From SHZL01 sp035292625 (GTDB taxonomy: Bacteria; Pseudomonadota; Gammaproteobacteria; Xanthomonadales; SZUA-36), in contig DATDPS010000161.1 of NCBI GenBank assembly GCA_035292625.1, forward strand, positions 1 through 5,971: a DNA stretch of 5,971 nucleotides. The letters are read 5' to 3'. Of the stretch, positions 1 through 5,578 are shown in pieces. A model generated the notes under the pieces. That model was not told the origin of the DNA and made no database searches. It was given only the letters and a program-made list of their open reading frames with translations. The position numbers and the translations under genes are program-made. How positions within the stretch are numbered: position 1 is the first letter of the stretch; the number at the start of each line of letters is the position of its first letter.

Positions 1-82
1 GTTCATCGGCCCGCGCGATCCACTCGACGAAATCGGTGAGCGGGCGGTTGGGCAGGATGCCGACATGGAAGGATACGGGCAT
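1..82 (-). CDS. Probable luciferase-like (LLM class) flavin-dependent oxidoreductase, N-terminal fragment
   Basis: Only the first 27 codons are inside the window; the gene runs off the left edge. The N-terminus reads MPVSFHVGILPNRP and continues TDFVEWIARADE. A short beta strand followed by a helix ending in A-R-A-D/E-E is typical of the start of luciferase-like TIM-barrel monooxygenases, which use FMN or F420. The ATG at 80-82 is preceded by a near-perfect Shine-Dalgarno GGAGGAG seven bases upstream, which fixes the start. It lies 21 bases after the stop of the nitroreductase-family gene on the same strand, so it is very probably the third gene of that operon. The substrate cannot be guessed. 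With so little sequence the family call is tentative, although the coding assignment itself is sound. Confidence 0.6.
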   Translation of the reverse strand, partial: MPVSFHVGILPNRPLTDFVEWIARADE

Positions 83-89
83 TTATTTA

Positions 90-96
90 CTCCTCC
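90..96 (-). promoter_or_regulatory. Strong Shine-Dalgarno of the LLM oxidoreductase gene
   Basis: Read on the minus strand this is GGAGGAG, seven bases before the ATG at 82-80. It lies in the 21-base gap after the nitroreductase-family stop codon. It is the best ribosome binding site in the window and suggests the third operon gene is translated independently of its upstream neighbour. Confidence 0.8.
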
Positions 97-103
97 ATCC
101 GGA

Positions 104-775
104 TTAAACCTTGAACGTGGCGACTGCTTCAAACGGCAATCGGTGGATGTCGGGCACGGAGCAGACATCCGCAGCGTGGCCGACCACCAGCAACAGGTAG
201 GGCATCTCGTTTTTTGGCCGGTCCAGCAATTCGTTCAGGAAACCCATCGGGCTCGGTGTGTGGGTGAGGGTGCTCAAGCCGGCCCGGTGCAGGGCGGCAA
301 TCAGGAGGCCACACGCGATCCCGGTCGACTCGTGCGGGTAGTAGCGTTTCTGCTTGGCGCCGGATTCATCCAGTGAATAGCGTTCGTAAAACACCGCGAT
401 CAGCCAGGGGGCAATTTCCAGAAACGGCTTATCCTCGTTCGTGCCCAGGGCGGCGAGGGCTTGCAGCCATTCGGGCGGGGCGCGGTGGGCATAAAATTCA
501 CGCTCCTCCGCTTCGGCGGAGCTGCGGATTTTCTGCTTCAAAAGCGGGTCGGACACGGCCACAAAACGCCACGGCTGCTGATTGGCGCCGCTGGGCGCTG
601 TCGCGGCTGCGCGGATCGCCTGCTCGATCAGCGCCTGCGGCACCGGGCGCTGCGAGAATTCGCGCACGGTGCGGCGGGTCGCCATCAACAAGGCAAACCG
701 GCGGGCGCGCTCCAGCGCCTCCTCGTCGCTCAGTTGCAGGGGGTGGCTGAACGGAATGTGCGGGATACCGATCAC
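104..775 (-). CDS. Nitroreductase-fold flavoprotein, iodotyrosine deiodinase (IYD)-like
   Basis: A 223-aa FMN-dependent nitroreductase-superfamily protein without a signal peptide, so probably cytoplasmic. Visible FMN-site motifs are RRTVREFS (residues 34-41), TAPSGANQQPW (59-69), HTPSPMG (172-178) and the C-terminal PDIHR (208-212). The region from about 80 to 120 matches the substrate lid of iodotyrosine deiodinase. E91, Y95 and K116 have the same spacing as human E157, Y161 and K182 (numbering from memory), which clamp the amino acid part of halotyrosine; W103, T112 and N113 also agree. The known family reaction is reductive removal of iodine, bromine or chlorine from halotyrosines, using reduced FMN. 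The start is GTG at 775, three bases after the peptidase stop, with only a weak ribosome site (GGTAG), so translation is probably coupled. A later ATG at residue 31 would cut into the FMN motif and is unlikely. The family is confident; true halotyrosine activity is inferred. Confidence 0.88.
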   Translation of the reverse strand: MIGIPHIPFSHPLQLSDEEALERARRFALLMATRRTVREFSQRPVPQALIEQAIRAAATAPSGANQQPWRFVAVSDPLLKQKIRSSAEAEEREFYAHRAPPEWLQALAALGTNEDKPFLEIAPWLIAVFYERYSLDESGAKQKRYYPHESTGIACGLLIAALHRAGLSTLTHTPSPMGFLNELLDRPKNEMPYLLLVVGHAADVCSVPDIHRLPFEAVATFKV

Positions 776-778
776 CGG

Positions 779-2863
779 CTACCAGATCTTGACCCGCTCC
801 CCGGGCGGCAAGTACAAGGCATCGCCTTCGACCACGTCGAACGCCGCGTAGAATTCCGGTACGTTCCTGACCACTCCGTTGACGCGATATTGTCGCGGCG
901 AGTGCGGGTCGGTATTGATCTGTTGCCGCAAAGCTTCGTCGCGCTGGATGCCGCGCCAGCCTTGTGCATAGCCGATGAATACGCGCTGCTGGCCAGTGTA
1001 TCCATCCATCGCCGGTGCCGGCTGGCCCTGGAGCGACATCTCGTAGGCCATCAGGGCAATGTCCAGGCCGCCGAGATCGCCAATGTTTTCACCCAGGGTA
1101 AATTCACCGTTGACATTCAGATCCTCGAATGGCTTGAACTGCGAGTACTGCTCCACCAATTTGGCCGTGCGGGCCTTGAATTCAGCCTTGTCTTCGTCGG
1201 TCCACCAATTGCGCAGTACGCCGTCACCGTCAAAAGCGCTGCCCGAATCGTCAAAACCATGGCCGATCTCATGCCCGATCACGGCGCCAATCGAGCCATA
1301 ATTCACGGCGTCTTCGGCATTCATGTCGAAAAAAGGCGGCTGCAGGATGGCGGCCGGAAAGACGATCTCATTCAGCGGCGGATTGTAGTAAGCGTTCACG
1401 GTCTGCGGCGTCATGCCCCATTCGGAGCGGTCCACCGTGCCGCCCTGGCGCGCAATGTTGAACTCGTACACGAAGCGGGCGGAGCGGTGCATGTTGCCCA
1501 CCAGGTCATCCGGCCTGATTTCCAGTTTCGAATAGTCTTTCCATTTATCCGGATAGCCGATTTTCGGGGTGAATTTGGACAGCTTGTCGAGGGCCTGGGT
1601 CCGGGTTTCCTCACCCATCCAGTCCAGATCCTTAATGCTGACTTCATAGGCTTTGATCAGATTGCCGACCAGCGTCAGCATGTGCTCCTTGGCCGCGGGT
1701 GGGAAATGGCGCGCCACGTATACCTTGCCCACCACTTCTCCAAGGTTGTTGTTGACGCTCTCGACCGCACGCTTCCAGGGCGGAAGCTGTTGTTCGATGC
1801 CCAGCAGTGTTTTTGAATAAAACTCGAAATTCTGCTGATCCATGGCCTCACTCAATAACCCTGCGTTGGCGTTCAGAACCGTCCATTTCAGGTAGGTCTT
1901 CCAGTCAGCCAGCGGGGTCTCCTGGATGATATCGTCCAGTGCGCGCATATAATCCAGTTGCATGACCACCAGGCCGTCGATAGTGCTGACCGCCGCGTTG
2001 TCAAGGTAATCGGCCCAGGCAAAACGGGGCATCAGTTGAGGCAATTCGCCCAGGGGGAGCTTGTTGTAGAGGGCCACCATGTCGCGGGTCTGTTCCTTCT
2101 TCATGTGTTCGGCCGCGATACGGGTTTCCAGCGCCATGATCATGTCGGCGGCGGCTTTGCCTTCCGCCAGACCGGCCAGTGCAAACATTTTTTCAATGTG
2201 CGCGACATAGGCCAGGCGTATGGCCTCGGATTTTTCGCCTTGCTCGAAATAATATTCCCGGTCGGGCAGTCCCAGCCCGCCCTGGTAGACGTACATCATG
2301 TAGGTATCCGGGTCTTTGAAGTCGACGTACTGGTTGAGTGAAAACGGCACGCCAACGCCAATCTTGTTGGCTGCGGCGAAGTACTGCGCCAGCTGGGTGT
2401 GGTTTTCGATCGCATCGACCCGCGTAAACTCGGCGGCCAGCGGACTGATACCCAATACGTTACGTGTTTCCATGTCCATGTAGGAGCGGTAGAGGTCGCC
2501 CACTTTCTGCTCGTCACTGCCGGGCACAAAGTTGCCTTCAGCCGATTCCTCAATGATCAGCTTGACGTTTTCCTCCGCCCGCTCATGCACCTCCAGGCCG
2601 ACGCTGTTGCTGGCGCGATCGGGCGCGATCTCGGCGCTGGCCATCCAGCCGCCGTTGACGAAGGCATTGAAGTCGTCACCGGGCCGGACTGCCGTGTCCA
2701 TGTTCGCCTGCAGGACGCCGGAGTGTTTCTCAACTGGAGCGGGCGCTGCCGCTATTTCTGTGGCATCCGGGGACGCTTCCGCGGCAGTTGGCGTGACGTC
2801 GCTGTCCGGGCTGCAGGCTGAAAGCAGCAGCATGGCCGCCAAAGTAGCAATGATTCTATTCAT
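779..2863 (-). CDS. M13 family (neprilysin/PepO-type) zinc metallopeptidase lipoprotein
   Basis: A 694-aa exported zinc endopeptidase of usual length for bacterial M13 enzymes, which cleave small peptides. The N-terminus is a lipoprotein signal with lipobox L14-S15-A16-C17, followed by a low-complexity Ala/Pro/Glu linker to about residue 48. S18-P19 after the Cys does not suggest inner-membrane retention, so it may be outer-membrane anchored. The M13 N-domain begins near MDTAVRPGDDF (55-65). The catalytic domain shows NAYY (490-493, substrate backbone binding), the zinc motif HEIGH (H531, E532, H535), and GENIGD (E592 as third zinc ligand, D596 support). PHSPRQYR gives H654 and R660, equivalent to neprilysin H711 and R717. 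It ends ERVKIW, a variant of the family's C-terminal CxVW. The ATG at 2863 has AAGG seven bases upstream. It is the first gene of an operon with the deiodinase-like flavoprotein and the LLM oxidoreductase. All catalytic residues are present, so it should be active; the natural substrate is unknown. Confidence 0.96.
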   Translation of the reverse strand: MNRIIATLAAMLLLSACSPDSDVTPTAAEASPDATEIAAAPAPVEKHSGVLQANMDTAVRPGDDFNAFVNGGWMASAEIAPDRASNSVGLEVHERAEENVKLIIEESAEGNFVPGSDEQKVGDLYRSYMDMETRNVLGISPLAAEFTRVDAIENHTQLAQYFAAANKIGVGVPFSLNQYVDFKDPDTYMMYVYQGGLGLPDREYYFEQGEKSEAIRLAYVAHIEKMFALAGLAEGKAAADMIMALETRIAAEHMKKEQTRDMVALYNKLPLGELPQLMPRFAWADYLDNAAVSTIDGLVVMQLDYMRALDDIIQETPLADWKTYLKWTVLNANAGLLSEAMDQQNFEFYSKTLLGIEQQLPPWKRAVESVNNNLGEVVGKVYVARHFPPAAKEHMLTLVGNLIKAYEVSIKDLDWMGEETRTQALDKLSKFTPKIGYPDKWKDYSKLEIRPDDLVGNMHRSARFVYEFNIARQGGTVDRSEWGMTPQTVNAYYNPPLNEIVFPAAILQPPFFDMNAEDAVNYGSIGAVIGHEIGHGFDDSGSAFDGDGVLRNWWTDEDKAEFKARTAKLVEQYSQFKPFEDLNVNGEFTLGENIGDLGGLDIALMAYEMSLQGQPAPAMDGYTGQQRVFIGYAQGWRGIQRDEALRQQINTDPHSPRQYRVNGVVRNVPEFYAAFDVVEGDALYLPPGERVKIW

Positions 2864-2910
2864 GGGGTGACCTTTTCTCTGGATAAAGGGTTGAAAGTGG
2901 CAGCAAATTC

Positions 2911-2962
2911 GGGGTCAGAGTAAAGTGCCAGAGTAGTTACTCTGGCACTTTACTCTGACCCC
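2911..2962. repeat. 52-bp perfect palindrome, REP-like repeat copy 1
   Basis: The arms are perfectly complementary over 25 bases (2911-2935 and 2938-2962) with a two-base spacer GT. The left arm begins GGGGTCAGAGTAAAG and the right arm ends CTTTACTCTGACCCC. The left flank GCAGCAAATT (2900-2909) recurs beside copy 2 at 5526-5577, so the repeated unit is probably about 63 bp. A non-coding dyad of this kind, dispersed between genes, fits REP or MITE elements mobilised in trans by a Y1 (IS200-like, RAYT) transposase; none is encoded in this window. In RNA it would form a very stable hairpin. It lies 47 bases upstream of the M13 start codon, inside the predicted leader of that mRNA. Confidence 0.92.
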
Positions 2963-2973
2963 GCCAGTCTCTC

Positions 2974-2991
2974 GGCCGGATCTCTCCGGCC
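2974..2991. repeat. 18-base inverted repeat at the predicted 5' end of the M13 operon mRNA
   Basis: GGCCGGA-TCTC-TCCGGCC, seven perfect base pairs around a four-base loop. It lies about 12 bases downstream of the minus-strand -10 box, so it would be close to the 5' end of the operon transcript. It could be a repressor operator or a 5' stabilising hairpin. The dyad is plain in the sequence; its role is inferred. Confidence 0.55.
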
Positions 2992-3002
2992 ATACCCGGC
3001 GC

Positions 3003-3031
3003 ATTATAGGGCATACCCCCGCAGGTTTCAG
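3003..3031 (-). promoter_or_regulatory. Predicted sigma70-type promoter for the M13 peptidase operon
   Basis: On the minus strand there is a perfect -10 box TATAAT (3008-3003). Exactly 17 bases upstream is CTGAAA (3031-3026), which matches four of six positions of the -35 consensus. Transcription would start near 2996, giving a leader of roughly 130 bases that includes the 18-base inverted repeat and the whole 52-bp palindrome. It is the best promoter match I see in the divergent region. Confidence 0.6.
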
Positions 3032-3122
3032 AAACCCCGGCAGAGCTGCGGGCAAGCAGCGTAAAAATGCGATGAGCGGAGCTGGAATGGGGTCTGATGC
3101 GCGCCAGAGGGGTCGGCTCCGT

Positions 3123-3128
3123 TACAAT
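3123..3128 (+). promoter_or_regulatory. Possible -10 box of the aminotransferase promoter
   Basis: TACAAT differs from the -10 consensus at one position and would start transcription near 3135, about 22 bases before the chosen aminotransferase ATG. No -35 match exists at the right distance (3100-3105 is CGCGCC) and there is no extended -10 TG, so an activator would be needed or the site is fortuitous. If real, it rules out the longer reading frame starting at 3097. Confidence 0.3.
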
Positions 3129-3146
3129 GAGACGCACAAACCATGC

Positions 3147-3150
3147 GAGG
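3147..3150 (+). promoter_or_regulatory. Shine-Dalgarno that sets the aminotransferase start
   Basis: GAGG lies six bases before the ATG at 3157. The upstream in-frame ATGs at 3097 and 3127 lack a comparable site, and the extra residues they would add (Arg-rich MRARGV...) do not look like part of the family fold. Confidence 0.6.
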
Positions 3151-3156
3151 CCCGTA

Positions 3157-4575
3157 ATGAGCATGATCGATCCGGCGGAAGAGTTGCCAAGCGTTTCAAC
3201 CCCGCTCCCGGGGCCTCAAAGCCAGGCCCTGTTCGATCGCCTGGACGCGCATCTTACCAGCGCCAATGCCGACCACAGCATGTATCCCCTGGCAGAAGTG
3301 GGTAAACGCGGCTACCTGATCGAGGATGCCGATGGCAACACCTTTGCCGATCACATGTCGGCCTGGGGTGCGTCCCCGTTTGGCCCGACGCCACCCCGGG
3401 TCAAGCAAGCCATGGAAAACACCTGGGATCAGCACGGCATGCAGATCAGCGGCTGGTTGCCCAATACGGCAGCTTTTGCTTTGGTGGAAAAACTGGCGCA
3501 GATCGCACCCGGGCGATTGACCCGCGTGGAATACTCGGTGTCGGGCACGCTGGCGGTCGAGGGGGCGGTGAAGTTCATGCGCGAGGCCACTCGCCGTCCG
3601 CTGATCATCACCTTTGGCGGTCAGTACCACGGCGAATCCACCTACATGACGGCGGGTGCCTCGAGCGACCTCTCCAATGTCACTTCCGGCCGCACGCAAT
3701 ACGTGTCTGGCATCGTGATGGTGCCGTACCCCAACCGTTTTCGCTCGCCGTTCCGCAAGGGTCCCGGGCCCTTCGATGAATGCGAAGTCCTCGACTACCT
3801 GGAATACCTACTGGTGCAGCAGGTGCATCCCGGGCAGGTGGCCGGTGTGCTGGTCGAGCCGGTGCTGGGTGAAGGCGGCATCCACGCGCCATCGCAGCGT
3901 TTCTGGGACCGACTGGGTGGTTTGTGCAAGCGCTGGGGATGGTTGTTGTGTCTGGATGAAGTGCAAACCTGCATGGGCCGCTGCGGCGAGATGTTTGCCA
4001 TGCAGCGCTGGCAGCGCATCGATCCCGACCTGCTGCTGCTGGGCAAGGCCTTCGCCGCCGGCGGCCAGCCCATCGCGGCCCTGCTGGGTACGGACGAGGT
4101 GATGGGCAACACCGAGCTTCACCTGGGCAGTACCTATGGTTTTGCCCCGGCTGCCTGCGCCGGCTCGCTGGCGGGCATCGAGCTCATCGAAGCAGGTGGC
4201 GTGCTGGAAAACGCGCGGCTGCTCGAACATATATTCCTGCAAGAACTCACGCCGCTGAAGAAAGAGATTGGCCAGGTCGGCGATGTGCGCGCGGTGGGCG
4301 CCATGGCAGCGGTCGAGTTCGTGCGTGATAAAGACCAGATCGCTCCGGCGCCGGCTTTCCAGTATGCCGTGCACGAAGCCGTCTTGCGCAAAGGCGTCCT
4401 GGGCATCACGCAACGGGGTAAATGGCATTACCGCCTGCAGGGAGCGCTGACCATGCCACCGGTGGTTTTCCGGCATAGCTGCAAGCTGATTGCCGAAGCG
4501 ATCCGCGAAGTTGCCCAGCAGCCACCCGAAGAGCGCAGCACCATCCAGGAAGCCGTGGCCGGTGCTTTGCGTTAA
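3157..4575 (+). CDS. Class III pyridoxal-phosphate aminotransferase
   Basis: A 472-aa cytoplasmic PLP enzyme of fold type I, class III (the family of GABA, ornithine and acetylornithine aminotransferases). Landmarks are D58-A-D-G and SAWGASPFG (68-76) near the start, SGTLAVEGAVK (129-139) for phosphate binding, and YHGES (157-161). EPVLGEGG (234-241) carries the Glu that in GABA-type enzymes pairs with a substrate-site Arg. LDEVQT has D267, which should contact the PLP ring nitrogen; LLGKAF has K297, the Schiff-base lysine; HLGST (322-326) supplies a phosphate contact. R426 in WHYRLQG is the likely carboxylate-binding Arg. Position 132 is Leu where most relatives have Glu (SGTEA or SGSEA). 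Two in-frame upstream ATGs (3097, 3127) are less likely starts, because only 3157 has a good ribosome site. It stands alone on its strand and ends 48 bases from a convergent gene. The amino donor and acceptor cannot be read from sequence. Confidence 0.93.
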   Translation: MSMIDPAEELPSVSTPLPGPQSQALFDRLDAHLTSANADHSMYPLAEVGKRGYLIEDADGNTFADHMSAWGASPFGPTPPRVKQAMENTWDQHGMQISGWLPNTAAFALVEKLAQIAPGRLTRVEYSVSGTLAVEGAVKFMREATRRPLIITFGGQYHGESTYMTAGASSDLSNVTSGRTQYVSGIVMVPYPNRFRSPFRKGPGPFDECEVLDYLEYLLVQQVHPGQVAGVLVEPVLGEGGIHAPSQRFWDRLGGLCKRWGWLLCLDEVQTCMGRCGEMFAMQRWQRIDPDLLLLGKAFAAGGQPIAALLGTDEVMGNTELHLGSTYGFAPAACAGSLAGIELIEAGGVLENARLLEHIFLQELTPLKKEIGQVGDVRAVGAMAAVEFVRDKDQIAPAPAFQYAVHEAVLRKGVLGITQRGKWHYRLQGALTMPPVVFRHSCKLIAEAIREVAQQPPEERSTIQEAVAGALR

Positions 4576-4623
4576 ATTGGTCCCGGTCTGCATGAAACCA
4601 GGCAGGTCGGCGGCATCTTCGAC

Positions 4624-5469
4624 TCAGGGTGCGTTGCGCAAGTCAAGAGTGATCGTGCGGGTTTGCAGGAAGTCGGCTCCCAGCACGCCGTCGTAGTTGA
4701 TATCATCCGCCACGACGGCCAAGGACTCGACCGGACTTGTGCCGATTGCAAGTTGTGCAGAGGCGTCCGGGGCGACTTCGATCAACCGTTCCTGGACAAG
4801 CTCACGAGAAACCAGTGTGCCCCTGATATTGCCCGAGTCGAGCAGAAACCACAGAGGTGTGCCGGTGGCCTGCACGGGCAACAGGACCGACAGGGCCGCT
4901 CCGTTTTCGCCGGTGGCAAAGCGCAGCGGCAGCTTCTGACTGGCCCACGCAGCAACCGCATTCTCGGCTGGGTGTATGATCAGCTCGTTCCCCGGCCAGT
5001 CCAGCGTGATGACCTGACCGCGGAAGCTGTCGAGCGCGAGCACACCGTCCAGCCGCGGCAATTCGGGGGGTAACAGGGCGTTGACGTCAAACACGGCCAC
5101 CGGCGCCAGTTGGATCGGGTAGCCTGACAGCGTTGCCTGCAAGCGCTCGCAATTCCTGAAGACCACCGGCTCGCCATTCATGCGATAGCCGACGTCGCGC
5201 CCACTCGGCTTGCAGGCGGTTTTCGCGGCCAGTTGCGGAGACAGCAGTGTGCGTCCAGCGGCGGTGTCGAGCAGAAACGTGTATGCCGCTTCATCGATGA
5301 TCAGTTCCACTGTGCGCAGGCCATGGAAGTAAGCGTTCAATGAAATGGCTACTGGTGCTTTAGGCTGTTCGTAGTTGATCGAATCGGCAGGCTCTGGCCC
5401 GGGAACAGCCGTGGCGCAGCTCGCCAGCAGAAACGCGCACAAAAACCCCGCCAGCCAATCGATTTTCAC
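4624..5469 (-). CDS. Two-lobed retropepsin-like aspartic protease, lipoprotein
   Basis: 281 aa from a GTG start. The N-terminus is a short lipoprotein signal, MKIDWLAGFLCAFLLASC, with lipobox L15-A16-S17-C18. After the linker come two similar lobes, each with an aspartic-protease signature. Lobe 1 has FLLDTAAG (D68) and later DGVLALDSF (141-149). Lobe 2 has FLLDSGN (D211) and later DGVLGADFL (260-268). Each lobe ends with a strand of the form ITLD. Clan AA retropepsin-like proteins normally give one lobe per chain and dimerise, so this protein carries both halves of the active site in a single chain. The mature protein should be in the periplasm or anchored to a membrane. DTAAG is a variant of the usual DTGA/S. 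The frame stays open to a TTG at 5511, but those 14 extra residues are partly repeat-derived and would precede the signal peptide. No clear ribosome site is seen before the GTG. The target is unknown. Confidence 0.85.
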   Translation of the reverse strand: MKIDWLAGFLCAFLLASCATAVPGPEPADSINYEQPKAPVAISLNAYFHGLRTVELIIDEAAYTFLLDTAAGRTLLSPQLAAKTACKPSGRDVGYRMNGEPVVFRNCERLQATLSGYPIQLAPVAVFDVNALLPPELPRLDGVLALDSFRGQVITLDWPGNELIIHPAENAVAAWASQKLPLRFATGENGAALSVLLPVQATGTPLWFLLDSGNIRGTLVSRELVQERLIEVAPDASAQLAIGTSPVESLAVVADDINYDGVLGADFLQTRTITLDLRNAP

Positions 5470-5507
5470 GCCCCGCGGAAAAATGAGTATGAGTTCCAGA
5501 TCACGCA

Positions 5508-5527
5508 GCAAATTTGGGCAAATTTGG
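5508..5527. repeat. 10-base tandem duplication at the edge of palindrome copy 2
   Basis: GCAAATTTGG occurs twice in direct tandem (5508-5517 and 5518-5527). Copy 1 has a single GCAAATTCGG at the same place next to its palindrome. The extra unit in copy 2 looks like replication slippage or a trace of the insertion event. Confidence 0.7.
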
Positions 5528-5577
5528 GGTCAGAGTAAAGTGCCAGGGTAGTTACTCTGGCACTTTACCCTGACCCA
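5526..5577. repeat. 52-bp imperfect palindrome, REP-like repeat copy 2
   Basis: The arms 5526-5550 and 5553-5577 pair at 22 of 25 positions around the same GT spacer. Compared with copy 1 there are three substitutions: A to G in the left arm, T to C in the right arm, and C to A at the outer right end. It is in the same orientation as copy 1 and shares the left flank GCAGCAAATT (5505-5514). It fills most of the 109-base gap between the VOC gene and the aspartic protease gene and ends one base from the VOC stop codon. In that mRNA it would form a hairpin just after the stop, which could protect the 3' end or weakly terminate; there is no U-tract, so it is not a classical intrinsic terminator. 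Confidence 0.92.
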
Positions 5578-5578
5578 G

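Larger units (their letters stand above)
2864..3156. other. Divergent intergenic control region
   Basis: These 293 bases separate the divergently transcribed M13 peptidase operon and the aminotransferase gene. They hold a palindromic repeat (2911-2962), a smaller inverted repeat (2974-2991), a minus-strand promoter (3003-3031) and a weak plus-strand -10 box (3123-3128). A further small dyad, GGTTT-CAG-AAACC at 3024-3036, overlaps the proposed -35 box and could be an operator, but it is short enough to be chance. No convincing small gene is seen here. Confidence 0.8.

Noticed and set aside
461..1816. 451-codon plus-strand open frame antisense to the peptidase and nitroreductase genes
   Set aside because: It crosses two well-supported genes on the other strand, has no recognisable domain or ribosome site, and is a by-product of GC-rich codon usage.
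3046..3061. Small dyad GCTGC-GGGCAA-GCAGC followed by an A-rich stretch
   Set aside because: A five-base stem is expected by chance in GC-rich DNA, and no gene ends nearby that would need a terminator.
3092..3116. GGGGTCTGATG and nearby GAGGGGTC as a third, partial copy of the palindrome
   Set aside because: Only the first few bases match the repeat arm (GGGGTC) and no second arm or flank is present.
3097..3156. Longer start for the aminotransferase at 3097 or 3127
   Set aside because: The added residues are Arg-rich and family-atypical, the TACAAT promoter candidate lies within this stretch, and only the ATG at 3157 has a well-placed GAGG.
3808..4593. 261-codon minus-strand open frame antisense to the aminotransferase
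   Set aside because: It lies almost wholly over conserved aminotransferase codons and its translation shows no family motif.
4576..4623. Bidirectional terminator between the convergent aminotransferase and aspartic protease genes
   Set aside because: The 48 bases hold no stable stem followed by a T-run on either strand.
5470..5511. Longer start (TTG at 5511) for the aspartic protease
   Set aside because: It would put 14 residues in front of a good lipoprotein signal peptide, has no ribosome site, and lies in the repeat's flank.
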